DNA of 64,000 bases, taken from NCBI GenBank assembly GCA_016235025.1, contig JACRMV010000004.1, positions 124,001 through 188,000 on the forward strand, given 5' to 3'. Source of the DNA: Rhodocyclales bacterium (GTDB lineage: Bacteria > Pseudomonadota > Gammaproteobacteria > Burkholderiales > Rhodocyclaceae). The translations under genes and the position numbers were made by a program. Below are positions 1 to 9,163 of the stretch, piece after piece; within the stretch, counting starts at the first letter, position 1; every line of letters starts with the position of its first letter. The notes beneath the pieces were generated by a model. The model saw only the letters and a list, made by a program, of their open reading frames with translations. It was not told the origin of the DNA and made no database searches.

Positions 1-35
1 ACCCGGATGCGGCCCAACTTTCACGGAGTAAAGCG

Positions 36-881
36 ATGCTCGGCAACTGGCTGAAAACCTCGATTCTGATGGCAGGCATCATGGCGCTGTTCGGCGTCAT
101 CGGGATGCAGCTCGGCGGCCAAAGCGGCATGCTACTGGCGCTGCTGTTTGGCGGCGGGATGAATCTTTTCTCCTACTGGTTTTCCGACACAATGGTGCTG
201 AAGATGTACCACGCGCAGGAAGTCGATGAAGCCAGCTCGCCTTATTTCTACAACATGGTGAAGGAGCTTGCCGCGCGGGCGGAACTGCCGATGCCACGCG
301 TCTACATCATCGACGAGGCGCAGCCGAATGCCTTCGCCACCGGGCGCAACCCGGAACATGCCGCCGTCGCCGCCACCTCGGGCATTTTGCAAATGCTCTC
401 GGCGCGTGAATTGCGCGGCGTCATGGCGCACGAACTGACCCATGTGAAGCACCGCGACATCCTGATTTCGACCATTTCCGCGACCCTCGCCGGCGCCATT
501 TCGGCACTCGCCAACTTCGCCATGTTCTTCGGCGGGCGCGATGAAAATGGTCGTTCATCGAATCCGCTGGTCGGCCTCCTGGTCATGATCCTGGCGCCGC
601 TGGCGGCCAGCCTGATCCAGATGGCCATCTCGCGTGCCCGCGAATTCGAGGCCGACCGCGGCGGCGCCGAAATCTGCGGCGACCCGCTGGCGCTCGCCAG
701 CGCCCTGGCCAAGATCGATGCCCATGCGCGCGGAATTCCCATGCAAACCGCCGACGCGCACCCCGAAACCGCGCAGATGATGATCATGAACCCGCTCTCT
801 GGCGGCGGCCTCTCCGGCCTGTTCTCGACCCATCCGGCGACCGAGGAGCGCATCGCCCGGCTCGAAGCGATGGCGCGGTAA
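36..881 (+). CDS. htpX: HtpX family membrane zinc metalloprotease
   Basis: This 281-aa protein matches HtpX, the inner-membrane M48 peptidase that helps clear misfolded membrane proteins. Two hydrophobic segments fill residues 7-50. The zinc motif HELTH lies at about 132-136, and the third ligand is expected in [10 protein letters not shown] near residue 205. Another hydrophobic pair (about 148-200) precedes it. Length fits the family (about 280-295 aa). The ATG follows a GGAG ribosome site. It is the first gene of the window, 44 bp ahead of rsmB, so the two may be co-transcribed. Identity is clear; the specific substrates are not visible. Confidence 0.96.
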   Translation: MLGNWLKTSILMAGIMALFGVIGMQLGGQSGMLLALLFGGGMNLFSYWFSDTMVLKMYHAQEVDEASSPYFYNMVKELAARAELPMPRVYIIDEAQPNAFATGRNPEHAAVAATSGILQMLSARELRGVMAHELTHVKHRDILISTISATLAGAISALANFAMFFGGRDENGRSSNPLVGLLVMILAPLAASLIQMAISRAREFEADRGGAEICGDPLALASALAKIDAHARGIPMQTADAHPETAQMMIMNPLSGGGLSGLFSTHPATEERIARLEAMAR

Positions 882-925
882 AACCCGCGCGGCGAAGGCG
901 GCCGGCTGTTACCATTGCCGCCGTC

Positions 926-2239
926 ATGACTGCTCACTCTTCCGAATCTTTCCGGCCCGCCGTTGCGGCCCGCTCGGCGCCGCTGGCGGCGGCCCTGCTG
1001 GGCGCAGCCGAACTGCTGGCCAGTGTCATCGCCGGACGCAATCTGGATGTCGCGCTGGCGGCGTCCCGCCTGCTCGGCGTCACGCGTGCCGCCGCGATGG
1101 ATCTGGCTTACGGTGCGCTGCGCGCCGGCGGCCGGGGCGATTTCATGCTCTCCCGCCTGCTCACCAAACCTCTCGCCGAGCCCCTGCTGCGCGGCCTGCT
1201 GCTGGCGGCGCTGGCGCGTCTCGAACAGCGCCCGGCGGACGCGCACACCACGGTGGATCAGGCCGTCACCGCCGCTACGGAGCTGATCAACGGCCGCTTC
1301 AAGGCGCTGGTCAATGCCGTGCTGCGTAATTTCCTGCGCCAGCGCGAGGCGCTGCTGGCGCAGGCCGCGGCCGATCCGGTGGCGCACTGGCAACATCCGG
1401 CGTGGTGGATCGCGCGCCTGCAAAAAGATCATCCGCAAGATTGGCAAGCCATCCTCGCCGCCGGCAATACACATCCGCCACTGGCCTTGCGGGTCAATCG
1501 GCGGCGTACCACCAGCGCCGACTTTCTGGCGCAACTGGCGGCGGCAGGCTTGGGGGCGCGCATCGTCGATGAGGCCATCGTCCTCGACAAGCCGGTGCCG
1601 ATCGAGCGTATCCCCGGCTTTCGCGAAGGCTTGTGCTCGGTGCAGGATGCCGGCGCGCAGCGCGCGGCGCGGCTGCTCGATGTGCATGACGGCCAGCGCG
1701 TGCTCGACGTCTGCGCCGCGCCGGGCGGCAAGACCGCGCATCTGCTGGAACTGGCCGCACTCGAGCTGGTCGCGCTGGATATCGATGCCGCCCGCGCCAT
1801 GCGCATCAATGACAATCTGACGCGACTGGGGCTGGCCGCCACGGTAAAAGTCGGCGCCGGCGAGACGCCGCACGCCTGGTGGGATGGCCGGCCGTTCGAC
1901 CGCATCCTGGCCGACGTGCCGTGTTCCGCCTCCGGCGTGGTGCGCCGCCATCCGGATGCCAAATGGTTGCGGCGCCCGGACGACATCGCCCGCTTCGCCC
2001 GCACCCAGCGGCAGATCATCGACGCCGTCTGGCGCACTTTGGCCCCCGGTGGCAAAATGCTCTACGCTACCTGCTCGCTGTTCGCAGAAGAAAATGAGCA
2101 ACAGGTTGCCGCATTTGTCGGCCGTCATGCCGATGCCATGCGTTTGCCAATTGCGCCTCAAACCAATGCGCTCGACCTGAAATTCTTGCCCGATGCCGAC
2201 CATGACGGCTTTTATTACGCGCTGCTGCAAAAGGCTTGA
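926..2239 (+). CDS. rsmB: 16S rRNA (cytosine-967 C5) methyltransferase
   Basis: The 437-aa protein has the RsmB layout: an N-terminal NusB-like RNA-binding domain (about 15-160) and a C-terminal SAM-dependent methyltransferase. The SAM loop DVCAAPGGKTAHL and motif IV DVPCSASGVVRRHP, containing one catalytic cysteine, are visible; the second catalytic cysteine is in YATCSLF. It should methylate C967 of 16S rRNA. Two copies of the window-wide repeat lie in it: one reads TSADF near residue 195, the other KVGAGETP near 310. Both keep the frame. The 3' end overlaps the following DUF4390 gene, suggesting translational coupling. Confidence 0.96.
   Translation: MTAHSSESFRPAVAARSAPLAAALLGAAELLASVIAGRNLDVALAASRLLGVTRAAAMDLAYGALRAGGRGDFMLSRLLTKPLAEPLLRGLLLAALARLEQRPADAHTTVDQAVTAATELINGRFKALVNAVLRNFLRQREALLAQAAADPVAHWQHPAWWIARLQKDHPQDWQAILAAGNTHPPLALRVNRRRTTSADFLAQLAAAGLGARIVDEAIVLDKPVPIERIPGFREGLCSVQDAGAQRAARLLDVHDGQRVLDVCAAPGGKTAHLLELAALELVALDIDAARAMRINDNLTRLGLAATVKVGAGETPHAWWDGRPFDRILADVPCSASGVVRRHPDAKWLRRPDDIARFARTQRQIIDAVWRTLAPGGKMLYATCSLFAEENEQQVAAFVGRHADAMRLPIAPQTNALDLKFLPDADHDGFYYALLQKA
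1502..1525 (-). repeat. Dispersed 25-bp repeat, copy 1
   Basis: Reverse-orientation copy (ACCAGCGCCGACTTT core) inside rsmB, antisense to the gene. It is read there as TSADF. Confidence 0.6.
1846..1870 (+). repeat. Dispersed 25-bp repeat, copy 2
   Basis: Forward copy with one core change (GGCGCC for GGCGCT) inside rsmB, read KVGAGETP. The following GAGACGCCG matches the consensus tail GGGACGGCG closely. Confidence 0.65.
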
Positions 2240-2810
2240 GGTCTGGCGCCGGCCAGTGTCCGTCGCGCTGCTGCTATTCGCGGCCGGCGCCGCGCTGGCC
2301 GGCAGCATCGAACCGCGCCACGCCACGCTTAGCGCCGGCGACGAGCACTATGCGCTGGCGGCAGAGTTCACCATCAACCTCGGCCCCCGGCTGGAGGAGG
2401 CGGTAACACGCGGCGTGCCGCTGAACTTCAACCTCGAATTCACGCTCGACCGGCCACGCAAATACTGGGTCGACGAACACATCGCAACCCGCAACCTGGC
2501 CTATCGCCTGACCTATCACAGCCTGACGCGCCAATACCGGCTCTCGACCGGCAGCCTGTACCAGAATTTCGACAGCCTGCGCGAAGCCCTGCGTGTCATG
2601 TCGCACATCGGGGCGCTGCCGGTGGTGGAAAAAACCGCGCTCAAACCCGGCGAAACCTATACCGCCGCGCTGCGCCTGACGCTCGATCGCAGCCAGCTGC
2701 CAAAACTATTCCAGATCGATGCCTTCACCGATCGTGACTGGCAGGTGGAAGGCGGCACCCTGCGCTGGCAATTTGTCGCTCCGGCGACGGGGTCGGTGAG
2801 CGCGCCATGA
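2235..2810 (+). CDS. DUF4390 exported protein
   Basis: The protein resembles the DUF4390 family, which in Betaproteobacteria usually sits just ahead of ntrY; its function is unknown. From the chosen TTG start (overlapping the rsmB stop as TTGA) it has 191 aa and begins with an arginine pair, then a hydrophobic core ending ALAGS, which is a plausible Sec signal. The ORF track's longer start (ATG 2193) would place 14 extra polar residues before that signal. A GTG at 2256 is a third option. No start has a convincing ribosome site. The stop overlaps ntrY as ATGA, so the gene is probably the first partner of the ntrYX operon and acts outside the cytoplasmic membrane. Confidence 0.8.
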   Translation, partial: LEVWRRPVSVALLLFAAGAALAGSIEPRHATLSAGDEHYALAAEFTINLGPRLEEAVTRGVPLNFNLEFTLDRPRKYWVDEHIATRNLAYRLTYHSLTRQYRLSTGSLYQNFDSLREALRVMSHIGALPVVEKTALKPGETYTAALRLTLDRSQLPKLFQIDAFTDRDWQVEGGTLRWQFVAPATGSVSAP

Positions 2811-4921
2811 AAGTCACCCTGGTCGTCATCGTCGCACTCGGCGCCATCCTGCTTTTTCTGCTGGCCTCGGCCTCGGCCAATACCGCGCTGTTCGCCGCCA
2901 ACTACCCCTGGCTGCTGGCGATCAACGGCATCGCCGCCATTGCCCTGCTGGCGCTGGTGGCGCTGCAGCTGATCCGCCTGCGACGGGATTACAAGGCCGG
3001 AGTATTCGGCTCGCGGCTCAAGACCCGCCTGTTATTAACACTAGCGCTGATGGCGGTGGCGCCAGGGGCGCTGGTGTATGCCGTCTCGATGCAGTTCGCA
3101 GTGAAGAGCATCGATTCCTGGTTCGATGTGCGGATCGATACGGCACTCGAAGGCGGGCTCGATCTCGGCCGCAACGTGCTCGACAGTCTGCGCAGCGACC
3201 TGCTGGAAAAAACCCGTCGCGCCGCACTCGAAATGGGGGGCGACCCGCTGGGTGGCAGCAGCAGTCTCAACCGCCTGCGCGAAGAGGCTGGAGCAGAAAC
3301 CGCAGTGCTGTTGAGCCTTTCCGGCCAGGTTCTGGCCAGCAGCACGACGGGACTCGACACCTTGCTGCCGCCGCTGCCCGATGCTGCCCAGTTGCGCACT
3401 GCACGCAACGGACGGCTGACACTGATCGGCGAAACCCCTGCCGGCCTGCAAATCCGTGCGCTGGCGCCGGTCATCGGCAGCTCCAGCAGCCGGCTCGAAC
3501 TCGAGCCGCGCATCCTGCAATTCACCCGGGCGGTGCCCGCCTCGATCGCCAGGAGCGCGGAAAGCGTCGAAGCGGCGCATCGCGATTACCAGGAGCTGCA
3601 GCTCGGTCGCGCCGGCCTCAAGCGCATCTACACCCTGACCCTGACCCTGACCTTGCTGCTGGCACTGTTCGCCGCCGTGGCGCTGGCCTTCCTGCTGGCC
3701 GAGCGCCTGGCACAGCCGCTGCTGATCCTCGCCGAAGGCACCCGCGCCGTCGCCGCCGGTGACTTCACGCCGCGCGCCACGACAACCAATCCGGACGAAC
3801 TGGGTGTGTTGACGCATTCCTTCAATAGCATGACGCAGCAGCTGGCCGAAGCCCATGCCGCCGCCGAGCGCCACCGCGAGGAAATGGAAGCGGCGCGCGC
3901 CTATCTGGAAAGCGTGCTGGCCAACCTATCGACCGGCGTGCTGGCCTTCGACCTGCGCTTTCGCCTGCGCGCGGCCAACCGCGGCGCGCTGACCATCCTC
4001 GGCGACGACCTGACCGATGTCGAGAAAACCTCCTTGCCGGAATGGCCGCGCCACGAGGCGCTGGCGGCAGTCATTATCGAAGGCTTTGCCAAACGCGGGA
4101 CCGAATGGCAGGAGCAACTGGAAATCGCACGCGCCGACGCCGTGCCGCAAACCTTGCTGATCCGCGGCACGGCGCTGCCGACGGCAGGCGGCGGCGGCTA
4201 CGTCGTGGTGTTCGATGACATCACACGGCTGATCGCGGCGCAACGCTCCGCCGCCTGGGGCGAGGTGGCGCAGCGGCTGGCGCATGAAATCAAGAATCCG
4301 CTGACTCCGATCCAGCTTTCCGCCGAGCGCCTGCGGATGAAGCTGGCCGATCAGCTCAGCGGCGCCTCGCGCGAACTGCTCGAGCGCGCCACGCAAACCA
4401 TCGTCAATCAGGTCGAGGCCATGAAACGCATGGTCAATGATTTCCGCGACTATGCCCGCACGCCGCCGCCGCAGCTCGCCGCTGTCGACCTGCCGGCGCT
4501 GCTGGGCGAAGTGCTGGAACTCTATCGCACCGCCCATGCACCGGTCGCCGTCCCGCCAGCGCCGACTTTTCCACCCGTTCTGGTCGATGCCAACCAGATA
4601 CGCCAGGTGTTGCACAATCTGCTCGCCAACGCACAGGATGCGCTGGCGGATACGCCGCAACCACAAATCACGCTCACCCTTGCCCTCGACGGCGCGCGCC
4701 TGCGGCTCACGCTACATGACAACGGCCCTGGCTTCGCGCCGCAAATCCTCGCCCGCGCCTTCGAACCCTACATCACGACCAAGGCCAGGGGAACCGGCCT
4801 GGGGTTGGCCATCGTCAAGAAAATCATCGACGATCATGGTGGCGAAATTCGTCTCGGCAACAATCACGGCGGCGAAATCAACCTGTGGCTGCCACTGGCG
4901 CAAAGCAAGGAGAAGGCTTGA
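2807..4921 (+). CDS. ntrY: Membrane sensor histidine kinase, NtrY type
   Basis: The 704-aa protein has the NtrY architecture. Three N-terminal membrane segments fall within about 1-95. A periplasmic sensor region follows (about 95-270), then a membrane segment (about 273-300), HAMP (about 300-355) and PAS (about 370-480). The kinase core carries the phospho-acceptor histidine in RLAHEIKNPLTP, the N box NLLANAQDAL and the ATP-lid motif GTGLGLAIVKK. NtrY kinases phosphorylate NtrX and are tied to nitrogen or redox sensing. The gene overlaps DUF4390 as ATGA and abuts ntrX as TGAATG, so the pair is translated together. A repeat copy encodes PAPTF between the HisKA and ATPase domains. Confidence 0.93.
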   Translation: MKVTLVVIVALGAILLFLLASASANTALFAANYPWLLAINGIAAIALLALVALQLIRLRRDYKAGVFGSRLKTRLLLTLALMAVAPGALVYAVSMQFAVKSIDSWFDVRIDTALEGGLDLGRNVLDSLRSDLLEKTRRAALEMGGDPLGGSSSLNRLREEAGAETAVLLSLSGQVLASSTTGLDTLLPPLPDAAQLRTARNGRLTLIGETPAGLQIRALAPVIGSSSSRLELEPRILQFTRAVPASIARSAESVEAAHRDYQELQLGRAGLKRIYTLTLTLTLLLALFAAVALAFLLAERLAQPLLILAEGTRAVAAGDFTPRATTTNPDELGVLTHSFNSMTQQLAEAHAAAERHREEMEAARAYLESVLANLSTGVLAFDLRFRLRAANRGALTILGDDLTDVEKTSLPEWPRHEALAAVIIEGFAKRGTEWQEQLEIARADAVPQTLLIRGTALPTAGGGGYVVVFDDITRLIAAQRSAAWGEVAQRLAHEIKNPLTPIQLSAERLRMKLADQLSGASRELLERATQTIVNQVEAMKRMVNDFRDYARTPPPQLAAVDLPALLGEVLELYRTAHAPVAVPPAPTFPPVLVDANQIRQVLHNLLANAQDALADTPQPQITLTLALDGARLRLTLHDNGPGFAPQILARAFEPYITTKARGTGLGLAIVKKIIDDHGGEIRLGNNHGGEINLWLPLAQSKEKA
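4546..4572 (-). repeat. Dispersed 25-bp repeat, copy 3
   Basis: Near-consensus full-length reverse copy (GTCCCGCCAGCGCCGACTTT) in ntrY, antisense to the gene, coding PPAPTFPP in the linker before the ATPase domain. Confidence 0.8.
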
Positions 4922-6154
4922 ATGTCCAAGATACTGATCGTTGATGATGAAATCGGCATCCGCGAACTGCTCTCGGAAATCCTGCGCGACGAGGGCCATG
5001 ACATCGAGCTGGCCGCCAACGCCGCTGCCGCGCGCACGGCGCGCGCGGCGGCGCGACCGGACCTGGTGCTGCTCGACATCTGGATGCCCGACACCGACGG
5101 CATCACCCTGCTCAAGGAATGGGCCGGCAATGGTCAGCTGACCATGCCGGTGGTGATGATGTCGGGCCACGCCACGATCGACACCGCCGTGGAGGCCACC
5201 CGCATCGGTGCGCTGGATTTCCTCGAAAAACCGATCGGCATGCAAAAGCTGCTGGCAACGGTGAAGCAGGCTCTGGAGCGCGGCGCACGCCAGGCCGACA
5301 GCGGGCTGTCGCTGGCCGCCTTCAACCGTCCCGGCCCCTTGCGCGACCTCAAGCGCCGGCTGGAGCAGATGCTGGCCCGGCGTTCCCTGTTGCTGCTGCA
5401 TTCGGCGCCCGGCGGCCTGGTCGAGCTGGTGGCGCGCACGGCACAGCCGGCCGGCAAGCCCTGGCACGATCTCGGGCAGGAAGCCGATGCGCTCGACAGC
5501 GGCCAGCTGCGGCGCCTCGCCGGCGGCGTGCTGTGGTGCGAGGAATTGGCGCGGCTGACCCGGTTGCAACAGAAAAACCTGCTGTTCGCCGCCGAGCAGC
5601 TCGAACGCCATGGATTGCGCCTGATCGCCAGCACCAGCCGCAGCCGCAGCGAACTGGCCGCACTGGGCTGGGAAGAAGTGGCGCTGGAGCGCCTGTTCGA
5701 GGCGGTGCTGAGCGTCCCGGCGCTCTCCGTGTTGCAGGACGAGATACCGGACATTGCCAGCCATCTCCTGACCCAGCAAGTGGAGGCAGAAAAACTGCCG
5801 CTGCACCGTTTCAGCAGTGCAGCGCTCAATGCCTTGCGCCAACATGCCTGGCCTGGAGGCTATGGCGAACTGAAAGCCGCCGTGCGCTCGCTCGCCCTGG
5901 CCAGCCTGACGGAAGAGATTGGTGCGGACGATGTGTCCGCCCTGCTGCCCCCGCCCGCCATTGCCGTCCCCAGCGGGTTGCCGCCAGGGCTCATCGACCA
6001 GCCGCTGCGTGAAGCGCGTGAGGCCTTCGAGCGCCTGTACTTCGAATACCACCTGGCCAATGGCGGCGGCAACATGACGCAGCTGGCCGAAAAGACCGGG
6101 CTGGAACGCACCCACCTGTACCGCAAGCTGAAAGACCTCGGGTTACGGCAATAA
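4922..6154 (+). CDS. ntrX: NtrX-like response regulator with decayed AAA+ domain
   Basis: The 410-aa protein starts with an intact receiver domain: acidic DDE near residues 8-10, phospho-acceptor aspartate in LLDIWMP (about 54), and the conserved lysine in LEKPI. A Fis-type helix-turn-helix closes it (MTQLAEKTGLERTHLYRKLK). The central region still aligns to a sigma-54 AAA+ domain, with GGVLWCEELARL at the Walker B position and WPGGYGELKAAV at the WPGNVREL position. However, Walker A (LLLLHSAPGGL) has no GxxxxGK and the GAFTGA loop is missing. It should bind DNA under NtrY control but not hydrolyse ATP or activate sigma-54. It abuts ntrY and precedes trkA by 22 bp. Confidence 0.88.
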   Translation: MSKILIVDDEIGIRELLSEILRDEGHDIELAANAAAARTARAAARPDLVLLDIWMPDTDGITLLKEWAGNGQLTMPVVMMSGHATIDTAVEATRIGALDFLEKPIGMQKLLATVKQALERGARQADSGLSLAAFNRPGPLRDLKRRLEQMLARRSLLLLHSAPGGLVELVARTAQPAGKPWHDLGQEADALDSGQLRRLAGGVLWCEELARLTRLQQKNLLFAAEQLERHGLRLIASTSRSRSELAALGWEEVALERLFEAVLSVPALSVLQDEIPDIASHLLTQQVEAEKLPLHRFSSAALNALRQHAWPGGYGELKAAVRSLALASLTEEIGADDVSALLPPPAIAVPSGLPPGLIDQPLREAREAFERLYFEYHLANGGGNMTQLAEKTGLERTHLYRKLKDLGLRQ

Positions 6155-6176
6155 CTACTGCACAGGAAACTGCGCC

Positions 6177-7607
6177 ATGAAAATCGTCATCCTCGGCGCC
6201 GGTCAGGTTGGCGCCTCCGTCGCCGAAGCGCTGGTTTCCGAAGCCAACGACATCACCCTGGTCGACCAGGATGCGGCCGCGCTCGGACATCTGGCCAATC
6301 ACCTTGATGTGCGCACCGTCTGCGGCAATGCGGCGCTGCCCGACGTGCTGCGTCAGGCCGGCATCGAGGACGCCGATCTGCTGGTGGCGGTGGCCCAGTC
6401 TGACCAGACCAATCTGGTGGCCTGCACGATGGCGCGCCGCCTGTTCAATGTGCCGACGCGCATCGCACGCCTGCGCGCTGCCGACGAACTGGCGCGCGAG
6501 GGCCTGTTCAGCGAGGACAACTTTGCGGTGACGCACGCCATCTGCCCCGAGCAGGAGGTCACCGATTACATTGCGCGTCTGGTGGCCTTTCCCGAGGCAC
6601 TGCAAGTGCTTGAATTTGCCGCCGGGCAGGTAACGCTGGTCGGCGTGCTCGCCATCGAGGGCGGACTGCTGGTCGGCAAGCCGATTCAGGCCATGCGCGA
6701 CCATCTGCCCACAGGGGTCGAGGCGCGCATCGCGGCAATCTTTCGTGGTCATGCGCCGCTCGAGCCGACCGGCAAGACGGTGCTCAAAAGCGGGGACGAA
6801 GTTTTCCTGCTGGCGGCGACAAGGCATATTCGCCTCGTCTTGCAGGAGCTGCGCCGCAGCCTTCAGCCTGTACGGCGGATCATGATCGCCGGCGGCGGCA
6901 ACATCGGCAAGCGCGTTGCACGCACGCTGGAGAAGGGCTACCAGGTCAAGCTGATCGAGCACACGGAAGCTCGTGCCCAGCTGATTGCCGCACAGCTGGA
7001 CAACACGCTGGTGCTGACCGGCGAAGCCACCGACGAACATCTGCTGGCGGAAGAAAATATCGACGAAATGGACTTGTTCCTGGCGCTGACCAATGACGAC
7101 GAGGACAACATCATGGCCGCCTCGCTGGCCAAGCGCCTCGGCTGCAAGCGGGTGCTGGCGCTGATCAATCGCCGCGCCTATGCCGACATGGTGCAGGGCG
7201 GCCCGATCGACATCGGCCTTTCACCGGCGCAGGTGTCCATCGGCTCGCTGCTCGCCCATGTGCGCCATGGCGATGTGGTGCGGGTGCATAGCCTGCGTCG
7301 TGGCGCGGCGGAGGCCCTGGAGCTGGTTGTCCATGGCAATCAGGAGACATCGAAAGTGGTGGGACGGCGCATCGATCAACTGCCGGCCATCAAGGGCGCG
7401 CACATCGCAACCATCGTCCGCCGCAATCCGGAAAAACAGGTGGTTGCGCGCGAGGGCTTTCTGGTCGAGGACTATGTCAGCCAGGTGGTGATTCCGCATC
7501 ACGACACAGTGATCGAGGAGGGCGATCATGTTGTCGTCTTCTGCACCGGCAAGGCGCAGATTGCCGAAGTGGAGCGCCTGTTCATGGTCAGCGCCGGATA
7601 CTTCTGA
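6177..7607 (+). CDS. trkA: Trk potassium uptake regulatory subunit TrkA
   Basis: The 476-aa protein contains two RCK modules. The first Rossmann motif is ILGAGQVGASVAEAL at the N-terminus and the second is IAGGGNIGKRVA near residue 236. Each module is followed by a TrkA-C domain (about 135-225 and 370-470). TrkA binds NAD(H) on the cytoplasmic face and gates the TrkH channel. Length matches the family (about 458-480 aa). An AGGAA ribosome site lies in the 22-bp gap after ntrX, and the stop overlaps the trkH start (TGATG), so the two subunits are coupled. Confidence 0.96.
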   Translation: MKIVILGAGQVGASVAEALVSEANDITLVDQDAAALGHLANHLDVRTVCGNAALPDVLRQAGIEDADLLVAVAQSDQTNLVACTMARRLFNVPTRIARLRAADELAREGLFSEDNFAVTHAICPEQEVTDYIARLVAFPEALQVLEFAAGQVTLVGVLAIEGGLLVGKPIQAMRDHLPTGVEARIAAIFRGHAPLEPTGKTVLKSGDEVFLLAATRHIRLVLQELRRSLQPVRRIMIAGGGNIGKRVARTLEKGYQVKLIEHTEARAQLIAAQLDNTLVLTGEATDEHLLAEENIDEMDLFLALTNDDEDNIMAASLAKRLGCKRVLALINRRAYADMVQGGPIDIGLSPAQVSIGSLLAHVRHGDVVRVHSLRRGAAEALELVVHGNQETSKVVGRRIDQLPAIKGAHIATIVRRNPEKQVVAREGFLVEDYVSQVVIPHHDTVIEEGDHVVVFCTGKAQIAEVERLFMVSAGYF

Positions 7608-9067
7608 TGTTCTATCGGCTGCTCCCGGTCAGTCATGTTCTCGGCGGGATGCTGATGTTTTTCAGCCTGACCTATCTGATGCCCATCGTCTCGGCCCTGG
7701 TGTTCGACGATGGCACGCTGATCACCTTTGTTGACGCGATGCTGGTGTCGTTTGCCATCGGTTTCATCCTCTGGTTCGGCACCCGTCGCCACAAACGCGA
7801 ATTGAAACCGCGTGATGGTTTTTTGCTGGTGACCCTGGCCTGGTTCCTGATGGCAAGCATCGCCACGCTGCCGCTGCTGCTGCTGATCGACGACCTGTCG
7901 TTCACCGATGCCTTTTTCGAGACCATGTCCGGGCTGACCACCACCGGCGCCACCGTGCTCTCCGGGCTGGAGCGGCTGCCGCCCTCACTCAACCTCTGGC
8001 GCCATGAGCTCAACTGGCTGGGCGGCATGGGCATCATCGTGCTGGCGGTGGCAATCCTGCCGTTGCTGGGTGTGGGCGGAATGCAGTTGTACAAGGCCGA
8101 AACCACCGGCGTGATGAAGGATTCCAAGCTCACCGCACGCATTGCCGACACCGCCAAGGCGCTTTGGCTGGTGTATTTCGGCATCACCGTAGCCTGCATC
8201 CTGGCGCTCAGGATCGTCGGCATGAACTGGCTGGACGCGATTTGCCATGCCTTTGCCGCACTCTCGCTGGGTGGATTCTCGACCTACGATGCCAGCGTCG
8301 GCCATTTCGATTCCCCCGCGATCGAGGCCGTGCTGATTTTCTTCATGATGCTTGCCGGCATCAACTTCGCCACCCACTTCGTCGCCTGGCGCGGGCGTTC
8401 GCTGCGCGCTTACTGGCTGGACACGGAGGCCAAGGCCTTCGTTGCCCTGGTGGCCTCCAGCACCCTGGTCTGCACGCTGTATCTCGTTATTCACGATACC
8501 TATCCGGACTTTCCTACCTCCCTGCGTCATGTGGCGTTCAATCTGGTGTCGATCGCCACCGACTCGGGTTTCGTCAGCCAGGATTACGACAAATGGCCGA
8601 TTTTCGTCCCGCTGTGGATGCTGCTCCTCTCCTGCATGTCGGTCAGCTCGGGCTCCACCGGCGGCGGTATCAAGATGATCCGTACCCTGATTCTTGCCCA
8701 GCAAGGGTTGATCGAGCTCAAGCGCCTGATCCATCCGCATCTCGCAGCGTCACTGCGAGTGGGCGACGCCGTAATTCCGCAACAGATCGCCGGGGCCGTA
8801 CTCGGTTTCATCTTTCTGTACATTCTTGCGGTGGGCGAGCTGACCTTCTTCCTGGTCGCCAGCGGCCTCGATTTCACCTCCTCGATTACCGCCATCGTCG
8901 CCTGCATCAACAATGCCGGCCCCGGCCTGAATGTGGTCGGACCGGCACAGAATTATGGCTCGCTGACCGACTTTCAAACCTGGGTCTGCACCTTTGCCAT
9001 GCTGCTGGGACGCCTTGAAGTGCTTTCTGTTTTGGTGCTCTTCACCCCGGCTTTCTGGCGCCGATAA
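7607..9067 (+). CDS. trkH: Trk potassium channel subunit TrkH
   Basis: The 486-aa protein is a multi-pass membrane channel of the TrkH/KtrB class. Filter-like P-loop segments are visible, including SGLTTTGATVLSG (about 108-120) and SSGSTGGGIKMIR (about 345-358). It forms the potassium path opened by TrkA. It overlaps trkA by one base. The last codons run into a copy of the dispersed repeat: the stop TAA (9065-9067) lies inside the ATAAAAGTCGG junction. Confidence 0.96.
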   Translation: MFYRLLPVSHVLGGMLMFFSLTYLMPIVSALVFDDGTLITFVDAMLVSFAIGFILWFGTRRHKRELKPRDGFLLVTLAWFLMASIATLPLLLLIDDLSFTDAFFETMSGLTTTGATVLSGLERLPPSLNLWRHELNWLGGMGIIVLAVAILPLLGVGGMQLYKAETTGVMKDSKLTARIADTAKALWLVYFGITVACILALRIVGMNWLDAICHAFAALSLGGFSTYDASVGHFDSPAIEAVLIFFMMLAGINFATHFVAWRGRSLRAYWLDTEAKAFVALVASSTLVCTLYLVIHDTYPDFPTSLRHVAFNLVSIATDSGFVSQDYDKWPIFVPLWMLLLSCMSVSSGSTGGGIKMIRTLILAQQGLIELKRLIHPHLAASLRVGDAVIPQQIAGAVLGFIFLYILAVGELTFFLVASGLDFTSSITAIVACINNAGPGLNVVGPAQNYGSLTDFQTWVCTFAMLLGRLEVLSVLVLFTPAFWRR

Positions 9068-9090
9068 AAGTCGGCGCTGGCACTACGGCG
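9066..9090 (+). repeat. Dispersed 25-bp repeat, copy 4
   Basis: Forward copy that begins in the trkH stop codon and runs into the gap before hemE. This is the only mainly non-coding copy. Confidence 0.7.
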
Positions 9091-9163
9091 AAAGTGACGC
9101 GGCGGCGCACAGGCAGCGGCCTGCCGGATGCGCGATAATCTGCGCTTTGCCCGGAGTATCGCC

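Noticed and set aside
302-2326. 674-aa minus-strand ORF
   Set aside because: Antisense shadow of htpX and rsmB with low-complexity, Q/R/H-rich translation and no recognisable domain.
3629-3655. Tandem CTGACC repeats in ntrY
   Set aside because: They encode an LTLTLTL membrane segment, a codon effect rather than a repeat element.
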